Origin: Styela clava
Taxonomy: Eukaryota; Chordata; Ascidiacea; Stolidobranchia; Styelidae
Assembly (NCBI RefSeq): GCF_964204865.1
Contig: NC_135255.1
Span: 8,027,135 to 8,091,134, forward strand
Length of the DNA stretch: 64,000 bases
Direction of reading: 5' to 3'
The notes beneath the pieces were generated by a model that was not told the origin of the DNA, searched no databases, and saw nothing but the letters and a program-made list of their open reading frames with translations. Shown here in pieces: positions 34,835-44,910 of the stretch (positions are counted from its first letter, which is position 1; the number at the start of each line of letters is the position of its first letter). The translations under genes were made by a program, and so were the position numbers.

Positions 34835-37391
34835 ATGAATGATGTGGATATTGATGTTGAAAGTGAGGTAATGAGAAAGTATTTGTAATGTATGATTGAC
34901 AGATTATATGCTCTGCATGATGAAATGCTTCTAATCAAACTCCTTGGGTAACAAAAAAAATAGTATCCATAAAGTTCTTGATCATTCTACAAAAATGAAG
35001 TTCTGTTTGTGTATAATTTTATCTAAAAGTTCCAGCAATCTGGATTATTTTTACACAAAAGTTGTTTTCTCTAGAATGTCTGAATGTGTTCCAAATGACC
35101 TAGGTTCTGTTTTTGGGTTACCCTGTACCGACTCACAGCAGAGTCTCAAAGCTTTCAAATGATAGAAGAATGAAATTGTGACATTAACTGTATACTTCAC
35201 TTCAAACAATTTCAAAATTAAAGTTTTAAAAATATCTTTTGACTGCAAAAAATAAAACACAGCAACAATTTGTTTCAGGATGAAGATCGTGAAAGTCCAG
35301 CTATGGGAACTGTGAGTTTACAGAGATGTTTTTTGTTTGTTACGAAAGTGTGTTACAGGGTGGTTGTACTATTGACATGCAGATAAAATGAAGAGCAAAT
35401 AAATGCCCCCATGCTGACATGAATCATCTCTGTTACATTTCATATGCAATGTTTGCCTAAATATGTAACTTATTTCACAATGTTCTCGCTGCCATGGTGT
35501 TTGCCCCAATATTTGCATACTTAATTTCAATTGAAGGGAAATCTGTACTCTGTATTATCAATTTTATATACAAAAAGCAGATTCAGCTTTAATAAACAAC
35601 AATCTATCTAACAACAATATTATCCCTGTATGTAGATACTTTCTCTCTGTTCATTTTTTGATTTCTGTCATACAGGGTGTCCAAAAAGTTTCGCCCGATT
35701 TCATAGCAACCTCAATTGCAAATTTGAATAAATTTTGTTTTATGCTAAATGGGGACTACAAAATCCAACATTTATAACATCCAATTAGATACAGGTTGAC
35801 TATAAATCATTTCTATAATTAAAAAAAAAAATGGTTATAAAAACTTTATAATAGGGCAAAACTTTTTGGACACCCTATACAAATTATTCAGAAATATTGT
35901 GTTTATGTTTAATTGACAATAAGTTGTTTTTTCTCCATGCACACTAAGAAAAGATAGATAAGAAAAGATTTACATATTTATCCCGGGGGAGAGGAAAGCT
36001 GATAAGACGGCTTAACCATATGGCGAACCACGGCCCCTCGTTCGGTTACCATTCCATGGAACCACCCAACGGCGGCGAGGAGTCCAGCAATCCTCTCGCA
36101 CATAACCATCCCGCATGGGATTCGAACCTGCGAACCCACGCAGAGTAATTAGAGGTGCGGTGGCGAGCGTATTCCAAACGCTTAGCACGATGAGCCACAC
36201 CGCCGCACCTTGCACACTGTTTTCAACCCTTTATTTACATTCGTCGTTTTTTATTTTGGTAGGTGAGTCAAAGTTAGCTTTGTTAATATCTCTTTCTCGA
36301 CTCGCTGATGGACAATTATCCTTTTATCGATTTCGATCCTTTTATCGAATTCGATTTCCAATAGGTTTTCACAAAAATATCAATTCGTTTTGAACAGTTT
36401 TTATGAATTAGCCATAGATTTGAAAATTGTCTTTAGATAAGAGCAATAAGTTTGGTTGCCACTTTAATGTAATTCAGTGAATGTACACTATAACAAACTT
36501 TTTTTATCAATTAAGTCCAACAAAAGAGCTCATCATAATGCTTTAGAAAGAAAAAGAAGAGATCATATAAAAGAAAGTTTTAATGGACTTCGTGATTCTG
36601 TACCATCATTAGAGGGTGAAAAGGTGACTTCTAAATTGTAATCAATATTATGTGGATAATCAGTTTTAGACAAATACTTATGAGCTTTGTTACTTATCGA
36701 TTTTAATCGGTAAGTATGTTGATAGGTATTTGTCTGTCTGTCTGTATGTCTGTTAGATACCAGCGATATCTCACGACCAGAAGCCTATTGATTTTGGGCG
36801 AATTATGTTGTATAATTAGCGAGTTATTAATTAATTAGTGATGGGACACAAGGTGTCACTATGGAGTAAGAGTGCTGTTTCGGGGATCCCCTAACTTTCG
36901 ATCGATAAGTCTTTGGTCTCTGACCGATATTCTCGTTTTACAGTCATCAAGAGCACAAATTTTAAATAAAGCCACAGACTATATTCAACTCATGAAAAGG
37001 AAAAATGTAACTCATCAACAAGATATAGATGATTTAAAGCGGCAAAACAGGCTATTAGAGCAACAAAGTAAGTGTTGAAAATGAGTATTTCCGTTAGGCA
37101 TATACCGGTATATATATTAAATTCGCTGTTGGTCTTATGCAAACTTTTAAAATGAGATCAGTTTCAATGGTTGTGGGTATCTCACTTAGAAAGGGACCGA
37201 CTGTTGTTGAATTCTTAATTATTTCTTGTGAAAATTTGCAATTTCCAACACATAATATTTTTGTAAATTGCAATTGATATATTGATATGTTTTCAGTTCG
37301 AGAACTTGAAAACTCAAGTAGACAATTTGAACAAAATGGAGACACAAGTGAATTAGATTCTGATGAAAGTGCTCAACAACAATCATCATGA
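34835..37391 (+). CDS. MAX: MAX, bHLH-leucine zipper transcription factor
   Basis: Five exons: 34835-34867, 35279-35311, 36516-36623, 36944-37067 and 37297-37391. All are in phase, giving 131 codons (130 residues). The protein starts [11 protein letters not shown], as MAX proteins do. It then has the small second exon, here 11 codons, that corresponds to the alternatively spliced 9-residue insert in vertebrates. The basic region [20 protein letters not shown] (25-44) keeps the His, Glu and Arg that read the CACGTG E-box. Helix 2 and the zipper follow ([15 protein letters not shown] ... [15 protein letters not shown]). MAX dimerises with MYC, MXD and MNT proteins in the nucleus. The acidic/glutamine tail is shorter than in vertebrates, and the basic C-terminal nuclear signal is not evident. 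A mariner-type MITE and a SINE lie in intron 2. Confidence 0.96.
35674..35877. mobile_element. mariner-type MITE in MAX intron 2
   Basis: The termini CAGGGTGTCCAAAAAGTTT and, reverse-complemented, TAGGGTGTCCAAAAAGTTT are flanked by TA on both sides (35672-35673 and 35878-35879). At 204 bp with no ORF, it fits a non-autonomous Tc1/mariner element. Confidence 0.8.
35966..36210 (-). repeat. tRNA-derived SINE, complete copy
   Basis: Read on the minus strand it starts GGTGCGGCGGTGTGGCTCAT (A-box region), has a good B box GGTTCGAATCC, and ends in CTCTCCCCCGGGATAAATATG. It is the best-preserved copy of the SINE family here. The ORFs crossing it on both strands are by-products. It lies in MAX intron 2. 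Confidence 0.85.
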
Positions 37392-37583
37392 ACTTGCCTC
37401 AACGCCCATTATAATAAACTGTGAGGTGCATTCTATCCTGATTTCTGTTCTTCTCTTCCATTGCACATTTACTTTTTAGTTCAGCTCAAATAGTTGCTGA
37501 CCTGTACATCCTTTTGTACCGCTTCGCTTCATTGAATTCTAGCATACAATCCTGTATTTTTTGATCTTTTATGTATTTATATT

Positions 37584-37589
37584 AATAAA
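37584..37589 (+). terminator. poly(A) signal of MAX
   Basis: AATAAA lies 193 bases after the MAX stop codon at 37389-37391, in a T-rich stretch. No competing hexamer is nearer. Confidence 0.6.
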
Positions 37590-37861
37590 TTTGATGTATT
37601 ATTATAATTTGGGGCCCATGGTCGTTATGCTATGGGTTCGTCTTTATTAAGCAGATCATGAGGTGATTTTATAAACGCTATGTTTAGATCTGACAGACGG
37701 AGTACTTTGTGAACGAGTGCCAATTTGCCGCTTGCCAGTTTTCTTTATTCGATTTTAGCAGCAAATGAGCTTGAGAAATCAGCAGGAAATAATTGTGACA
37801 TTCTTATACAGTACTGAGGGAAACGGTCTGACTTTCGTGAAATAATTTTGTCGGATTTAGG

Positions 37862-37970
37862 ATAGGACCATCCGCACATGGGATTAAAAGTCAAACCTGC
37901 GAACCCACGCAGAGTAATCAGATGTGCGGTGGCGGGCGTATTAATAACGCTTAGCACTATGAGCCGATGA
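37862..37970 (-). repeat. SINE fragment (tRNA-like head)
   Basis: The tRNA-like 5' part of the SINE, reverse oriented, with the CGAACCCACGCAGAGTAAT block and the CGCTTAGCACTATGAGCC A-box region. The 3' body is missing. Confidence 0.7.
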
Positions 37971-38736
37971 AAAACACATATCGCCTTCCTTGTGAAACGT
38001 CATTAACATAATGCATACGTTTAAATCAGGTACTATTTGAACTGGTATTATGATACCTGTTCACACCATGCCGAAAGTTTAAAGCCTGCGTTTTACATAG
38101 GTAATTCCAGAAGCTGATGAAATAAATTTTCTCGGGAAAATTGTTCTTAATTTAACGAGCTGTCGCAACAGTTGCTACAAAAATTAAAGAATGTAAACGA
38201 TCTCATGGCTAGCACCAGAGGCGGCGCGTCAATAGGGCCAACCGGGGCAATGCCCCGGTTGTTTTTTCGGTATAATAAAAAATATTCGAAAAATACCTCA
38301 ATATCGGTTGCACAGACTGTCTACACTAGCCATATTCTCCCGACATGGTTCATTTTTCGCTCGCAAAGCCTTCGCCGAACGTCGACGGGGCGACGCCGAT
38401 TTTGCCCCGGTTGCTCATTGTATATCGTATTCTCTCTTTTATCTTCCACTCGACGCGTTTGTTTTCTGTTTCTTTTACTAAATCATCGGGGCTAGCCCCG
38501 AATTTATGACGACACAATGCCGACGTTTCTTACAACAACGTGTTGACATATTCACGCATTCCTTCTCGTTCGTTGGTTGCTTGAGGAGTTGATAGTTTCC
38601 TCGCCTTCGTTTTTGTCGCTTGTTTCGCTATTTGAATCAGTTAGAGACCTTTAGTCCATTTGCTTTCGATTTTCCACATTCCTTTTGAGCTCCTCACTTC
38701 TTTCCGGCTTCGCATTTCTTAGCCTTAGACCTCATA

Positions 38737-40764
38737 ATGAATAAGGTTGATGCACTACTTCGCACTCCGTTTTCGCAGCTGCCGCTGGAACAAAAATTAG
38801 AGGTACAACGTCTTGGGCCTTATCAACCAAACAATTGTTCACTGGAACAATCCCATGACGGAGGAAAGCGTCGGCGTACATTCTGCGCAGAAACTTGGTA
38901 TAAAAAACACGAATGGTTGTGTTACAGCGAGGACAAAAATGCAATTTTTTGTTTTTATTGCCTACTTTTTGCTACCGCCCGTGACTCACGTTGGTGTAAA
39001 TTTGGTGTTAGAGATCTTAAACATCTTTCCGAGCGTGCCAGCGATCATCAATCTTCTATGGAGCATCTGGAGAATGCAGTAAAATACCGAACATTCGGAA
39101 ATGTTAATATTGCAGCACAGTTGGATGAAGGACGCGGTTTCATTACATTTGAACCCATGACAATTGCACCTGTATGCTATTGCACCTATGGATTTTTTTT
39201 TGTTTCACGGATAGTTAAACCCATACTAACCCTAACCCATGGGTTTTAGCACCCGCATATAGATTGAACCCGTGGATATACACATGGGTTCAAATGTACG
39301 GTCACCTCTAAGGATATCCAAAATGATTTGCTCGACTCAATGTATAAAATTTATTTACAACATTTGGCTCTGGAAATTGAGAATTGCCAGTTCCTTTCGA
39401 TTCAGTCTGACGAGACAACTGACATCACGTGCGTTTCCCAACTGGCTGTGATTTTTCGGTTTGTGAAAGATGGTAAACCTACCGAGAGATTTCACAGCTT
39501 TGTACCAATCGTTGATCGCACGGCTTCCGGGATATCGGCTGTACTGAAAGAAGTGTTACAGCCTTACAACGCGAAGTCAAAATTGATAGCTCAAACTTAT
39601 GACGGCGCGGCAGTCATGAGTGGGTCGAAACATGGTGTTCAAGTTTATATAAAAGAAGATTTCCCTCATGCGCATTTTTTACATTGTTATGCACACCAAT
39701 TTAACCTCGTTATTAAAAATATGTGTCTTGATACCCCTCTCGTCCGTATATTTTTTTCAAATGTTTCGGGGTTTTCTTCATTTTTTTCCGTTTCGCCGAA
39801 GCGCTCTGACCTCTTTCGCCAGATATGTAGCCGCCGTCTCCCAGCTTGTGCACCAACACGTTGGAACTTCCAATCACGCGTGGTGCAGGGCGTGTCCGAA
39901 ATTAGGTCTGAGCTCATTGAGTGTTTCAATGGCATTCAGAGCTCTCCGGTTTGGGACGAACGCTCTGTGAGGGAGGCGGCAGGTCTAAAGCGTCTGCTAG
40001 AAGATGGTGAGTTTTCATTTTTTCTCGCTTTTTTCTCCACAATATTCTATCACGTGGATGTATTATACGGCGCATTGCAGTCAAGGCTAATGGATGGAGC
40101 GTCTGTGCAGTCGTGTATTTCAGACTTCTGCGATGCTGTATCTCGTATCCGGGAAACAATAAAATACGACGACACATAGAGTGCTTCTTTACGCCGCGGG
40201 CAAACAACGCAGCGTTTGATTTTGTCTGCAAAGGAATGCTGTGACATTCTGGTGAATCAAATAGGCGATCGTCTGCGCACTGAACACCTTGCCGCGTTCT
40301 CTTTGATGAACCCCAAAAATTTTTCAAAATTTGCACGTCAATTTCCCATCCATTTGTTGGCTACTGTCTCCAAATTTCACCCCATGATAAACGTGGGTAA
40401 ATTGGAAAATGAATTGCGATGTATATACACCAATCAAACTTTTTTAAACATCACATCAACTTGCGCGCTCTATGGGTTCCTCATAGATAACACTCTAGTA
40501 ACTACCTTTGCGGCGTCTGCAAAATTTCTGGACATCATTTTGACGACGCCTATTTCTTCCGCCGACGCAGAGCGAACATTCAGCACGCTGAAGCGTATCA
40601 AAACGTATCTCAGAAACACAATGAAGCGAGATAGATTAAATTCCTTGGCTGTTTTATCCATTCACAGAGACGTTATTTCTGGGATGCATGACTTTAATCA
40701 GCGCGTTATTGAGCATTTTGCTTCCAAGAAACCGCAGCGTGTTGCATATATGTTCAAGCAGTAG
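38737..40764 (+). pseudogene. hAT transposase with TTF-type zinc finger, interrupted
   Basis: Three open stretches (38737-39249, 39328-40179 and 40216-40764) share one frame. The first is a TTF-type zinc finger region (KRRRTFCAETWYKKHEWLCY ... FCFYCLLF). The second has the catalytic-domain signature of ZMYM1-like hAT proteins (FLSIQSDETTDITCVSQLA, then HCYAHQFNLVIKNMC). The third ends in a hAT dimerisation domain (TTPISSADAERTFSTLKRIKTYLRN). The first break is the 149-bp insertion at 39147. The second is a single TAG at 40177-40179, after which the frame continues normally. The family resembles vertebrate ZMYM1/ZMYM6-like and '52 kDa repressor'-like transposases. Cut-and-paste function is lost in this copy. 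Confidence 0.88.
39147..39295. mobile_element. small palindromic insertion in the hAT transposase
   Basis: ATTTGAACCCATG on the left and its exact reverse complement CATGGGTTCAAAT on the right bound about 149 bases containing further ACCCATGG motifs. It interrupts the transposase between the zinc finger and the catalytic domain. It looks like a nested MITE that inserted after the hAT element was established. Confidence 0.65.
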
Positions 40765-40835
40765 AAGTCTAGCAGCATATATATCTATGAGTGAGCGACG
40801 CATGTCCTTATCTTTGCATTACCTTTCCTTTCTTC

Positions 40836-40962
40836 ATAGTAACGTTTTAAACCTTATTTTAGGTTTTGTCTGCTTTCCCGAAGTTTCTGTTAATATGTCA
40901 TTGTATTTATCTGGGTAAATATTGCCTTTCCTTATGAAAGAGGTTTCAAAATAAACTATGTC
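40836..40962 (+). repeat. LINE-like 3' end inside the hAT element
   Basis: ACGTTTTAAACCTTATTTTAGG followed by TTTTGTCTGCTTTCCCGAAG and an AATAAAC ending parallels the 3' end of the LINE at 54045-54165 block by block. It lies between the transposase stop and the right end of the hAT element, where it may supply the poly(A) site. Confidence 0.5.
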
Positions 40963-42270
40963 TATATTTATTAATCCCTTGACTTGGACTGGTTTTAAAG
41001 ACACTTTCTTATCGTGAAAAATTGTCGCTTTTGCCGATTGGTTGTTACCGATGGAATGGTTTTTATACTCATAAAATGATGGGAGAACTTACAGCGCTCA
41101 TCCTGTCCCCGTAGATGGGGGTGACTTGGTCCCGCAGTAGCTTGCCCTGGTTGTCAAAATGACCACACGCCGCCACTGGCTAGCACATTGTGCGGCCTAA
41201 TGAATTTCATCGAAGCATGTACATTATAAGGTAAAAAATTTAAAAACCAGCCACGGCGACTGGTGTTTCAGCTCTTATCAACTTATTATTGGCGGGATAT
41301 TTCGATTCTTTTTCGTCAGAAAATGTAAAATATTTACTAGGTGATCTACACTCTAAAAAAACTTGAGTCAATCGCGTGACTAATTTGGAAGAGTTAGGAA
41401 CAAAATGACTCAATCGTGACTCGAGCGTCATTTCTCTCGCACTCTCACTCGTTTTTAAGTCAAATATTCTCTTGTTTGACGACCGCCTTCTTTCTCTCGC
41501 CGCTAATTTCTCTGTTTATTTTTTAAAGTTGGAACCGGCGAAGCGTGGAATTGGGCGGGGAAATTGTTTTCGAAGTCGTCATGTTCCTTCTCGCGTTGTC
41601 GACGGCGGTGGTTTCGGCCGAAGGTTATCAGCATGGACCAGAATGCAGCATGGCCACTCACAGCTTGCGTGGCCTATCAGTTACGGTTAAAGATATTATG
41701 CTGGGATTTTTATTTTGCGTGAGAGGCCAATACGACAGTTGGATGGGGTAGGCTAGGTCGTTGTTTTTTACAGTTGGATTACAGAGTGAATTGCTGTTAT
41801 GAAAGAATGGAATTTAGCTTTCACCTGCTACATTCTGACAGTGCTAACAGTTTCGGAGCGATTGTCCGTTGTCGGTAAGTGATTGCTAGCAGTGGATTCA
41901 AATAATATTATCGAAATGAGCATGAACTGCAGTATAACACAACTGGCTACTGAGCCAAGTTAGGTCTGCCGGCCTAAGCTACCGGTAGGCCTACTGTCTG
42001 ACTGTTAAGTTAACTTTATGTCTGAAGTAGGCTACATGCTGTTATCTCAAGTTACAGACACACAGGCCTACAACCTGATGACTGCAGTCTACTGGGTCTA
42101 TAAAACAGTACAACTAGCCTATGTCAGTCTGCCATCTATTTCCTTCTTAAACAGTTACCGACAACTCATTGCAGTGTTAAATTGGTACTTTTATCACACT
42201 GCTTGCACAGCTATAGACCTGGTATATACCGGTATACTGGTATTTGTTTTAGGCCCTTTTGAGCCTCATA

Positions 42271-43970
42271 ATGAATTTTTATGTGTGTCCAATGGAAGGT
42301 TGTGAATGAAAGATGAGGGGGACAGATGAACTATCACTTCATTTACGTCACCAACATGATCTGTCAAAGAAGAAATATATAAATATTACTTGTTCTCAAA
42401 ATCAATGTTGCACAACCTTTACTCGACTTGACAATTTTTTACTGCATGTGAAAAAAATCCACCAACTAGTATTAGAATTTCGACGTGTGTCGAGGAATTT
42501 CCAAAGCTGAAGTTGAAGTTGAAGGGAACAACCGGATATGTACGTAATTTCATTTTGAGATAATTTCGCTTTCCCTACAAGGCATTATTCAATCTCATGA
42601 ATCTTGTACACAATATTTCGTCATTAAGGCTGTATTCCTCTCTTCTGAAGTTGCCAAAATGAGTGTTAAATATGATTCTGTGTTTACTGACTTCAAGTCT
42701 GCTCTCTGTCAGCTTTGTCATTAGGGCTCTTTTGTTGTTATTGTTAAATTGCTAAAAATGTTTTCAGGGCCATTATTATGATCCTCTTCGTGGTTCCGGC
42801 TTTATAGAAAACAAGCTCAAAACTTTACGAAAACAAATGGCAATAGAAGATAAGATGTATAAAAACAAAAGAGAAGCCACTCAACATATGCAAGTAGTTT
42901 CAGTTTTGGGAGTAGCGAAGATGCTGACACCAGTGGGAGTACTGTTGAACTGGATGCCTCACTTCTGGAAGACGATAGCCATATACTGAAAAAGGTGGGA
43001 AATTTCTGATTTTTTTCATATGTGGTTATTTTTATTTCTCCGCAGCTAGTATTTTTTGAAATATTTTATATGTATATTGCTTTTCAGATTAAATGGCTGA
43101 AAGAAACCACACCTAACAAGGACAATAAGGCAGAAATATATAACATAATGAAGGAAAGTCATGACTATCGTAGGCTTGAAATACAGCTGAAGCCTATGAC
43201 CTTAACTGACATTTTAGAAAAGTACTCAAGGTTCTGTGATGCTTATGAGGGTGGATTGGTAAGTTAGCAATAAATCTAGATGTAAAGTGAATGTACATAG
43301 GCTGTTTATTATTGTATTCATCACATCAAGATATTTTTAAAAAGTACGGATATAGAAAGCATCTTTTATTTCAAATGTGCTTCTTGTGAACTCAGATTGA
43401 CTGTGAATTTGAGATGAATTGCCCGAAGTGTAAGAAGTTTATGGAAATTTTTCCACCACTCATTCAAAAAATTCTTAAAATGAATCAGGATTGTGTTCAG
43501 TGTGATGATGGTATGTGCTTCATGCTTCATATTACTTATATTCTATGTATAAATACTAGTTGACTTAGAACTATCTCTGCCACATTGCCAACTGGGCGGC
43601 AGTGAAATAGCTTTATTATATCTATGTATTTTGTGTGAGAGCATATTTCGAGTATTTGTCACATTTTAGATGGACTAAAGAGTCTTCTAGTTCTATCGAA
43701 GATTTTTCCACCTCTCAACACAAAGGGGAAGTCTGATACTGGCCGAAATCTGATCCTGAGGAATTCTTCTTAATTCTTGACAAGAAAGCGGTGCCAGTTG
43801 GAAATTCATCATTGTTGGCTTTTTATAGACTGTTCGCTTCGTTTTGGATATTTGGAATTGAGTACTATGAAAAACTGGCAACTTTCTTCAATTTTTTTGA
43901 AGCTATTCTTTTCGGCATGGCTCCCAAACCTTCAGTGGCCTCATTGTTGGCTGCATTGGACTTTGTGTAA
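42271..43970 (+). pseudogene. passenger gene: C2H2-like fingers plus SAMD3-like C-terminal domain, decayed
   Basis: Exon-like blocks run in order. At 42271-42510 a finger region (CPMEGC ... HLRHQHD; TCSQNQCCTTF ... HVKKIH) is broken by a TGA at 42307. At 42769-42993 a segment GHYYDPLRGSGFIENKL needs a frameshift near 42890 to continue into an acidic serine-rich stretch. Exon 43088-43261 encodes WLKETTPNKDNKAEIYNIM ... FCDAYEGGL. Exon 43398-43510 continues IDCEFEMNCPKCKKFMEIF. Exon 43670-43970 has another frameshift near 43740 before DPEEFFLILDKKAVPVGNSS and a helical end. The last part recalls the C-terminal region of vertebrate SAMD3-like proteins and of repeated C2H2 loci in fish; this is from memory and approximate. 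Several breaks make it a pseudogene. Confidence 0.5.
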
Positions 43971-44570
43971 AAAAAAAATGATCCTACATAGACGGCTCAA
44001 AATGAAAATGTGCTTATGCCGACCTTCGTAATTTTTAAGTGTCCACTTTGTTTATTTTGTTTTTATACTGATTTGGCCCTATGATAAACCATCATGTCAG
44101 AATATGACTTGATGGTTTATACACTTTATAAAAAATCGATATGTATACACGAATTATGCAGTGTCTCTTTTTAGCGTTCAAAAATGCAGATTTTATAGCC
44201 CGATGTTCATCTCAAAATGAGATTTTTTTTTGGAATTTTCAAAAGCGATTGTCTCATATCGCCAAAATTTGACATAGGCCACTACAGTTTTGAGTCGTCG
44301 ATGTGAGCAAACACTGGGGTCATAATTTTCATTATGATTTCTTTCTGTGAAATTTATTTCATTTTCTTTTGTTCATTGGTGATTGTGGTTTAGTCTGCAT
44401 CTTCGGTGAGTGTTTTTGAAGTTCTTTTCCAAGAAAAATTTGGTATATTTAATTTCTGCTTTTTTGGGTAAATGCATGGGTAACTTAAGAAAGTTGAAGT
44501 GGGGCTGTGGGAATTGGAGAGGAAACCAATAACTCACTTTTTGGTGACTCTATCGAGTTGGAAACTTGAC

Positions 44571-44801
44571 TCAAAAAAGAATTATCGCAATTGATCTTGA
44601 CGACTCTATCAAGAGATAAATTTGACTCAAAGAGGAGTCATCGCACATGACTCTTGACGACTCTATCAAGCGATAAATTTGACTCAAAGAGAAGTCATCG
44701 CACATGACTCTTGACGACTCTATCAAGGGATAAACTTGACTCAAAGAGGAGTCATCGCACATGACTCTTGACGACTCTATCAAGGTATAAATTTGACTCA
44801 A
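44571..44801. repeat. 57-bp tandem repeat, about four units
   Basis: Units of 57 bp share GTCATCGCACATGACTCTTG and ACGACTCTATCAAG, each with several TGACTC/GAGTCA motifs. The array lies just inside the right terminus of the 41346-44910 element. The minus-strand open frame across it simply repeats a 19-residue unit and is not a gene. Confidence 0.85.
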
Positions 44802-44910
44802 AGAAGAGTTAATGTGCGTGACTCAAGTAAAGAGTCAAATATTTCTTGACTCATTGAAAGAGTAGGAGGCTCGTTGAGTCAAATTTGAGTCAATATTTTT
44901 TAGAGTGTAG

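Larger units (their letters stand above)
38216..41178 (+). mobile_element. hAT transposon, 2963 bp, with perfect 8-bp target duplication
   Basis: The element starts CAGAGGCGGCGCGTC and ends, reverse-complemented, CAGTGGCGGCGTGTG. It is flanked by identical GCTAGCAC at 38208-38215 and 41179-41186. It carries one decayed transposase gene on the plus strand. The perfect duplication points to a fairly recent insertion, but the gene is already broken by a small insertion and one stop codon, so the copy would need transposase in trans. Confidence 0.92.
41346..44910. mobile_element. 3.6-kb DNA element with CACTCTAAAAAA termini and TGACTC subterminal arrays
   Basis: The left end is CTACACTCTAAAAAAACTTGA and the right end is the inverse of CTACACTCTAAAAAATATTGA. 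Taking the TIR as CACTCTAAAAAA leaves TA on both flanks. Both subterminal regions are rich in TGACTC/GAGTCA; on the right these form a 57-bp tandem array. The interior has no recognisable transposase. It carries a multi-exon gene with a C2H2-like start and a SAMD3-like C-terminal region, now decayed. The CACT start and subterminal repeats recall CACTA elements, but the superfamily is unresolved. Confidence 0.6.

Noticed and set aside
35966..36210. tRNA gene call from good A and B boxes
   Set aside because: The promoter boxes belong to a dispersed SINE with a non-tRNA body, and the cloverleaf does not close.
36012..36393. ORFs on both strands with plausible-looking proteins
   Set aside because: They span the tRNA-derived SINE; similar 'proteins' appear wherever that SINE occurs (3735-3950 and 37745-37957 too).
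42018..42305. 95-codon ORF inside the CACTCT-ended element as a separate gene
   Set aside because: Most of it has no protein character. Only its last bases overlap, in another reading, the finger-like exon of the passenger gene.
44571..44801. Regular spaced repeats resembling a CRISPR array, and a minus-strand 76-codon ORF across them
   Set aside because: The units are tandem 57-bp repeats with no unique spacers, the genome is an animal's, and the ORF only repeats a 19-residue unit.
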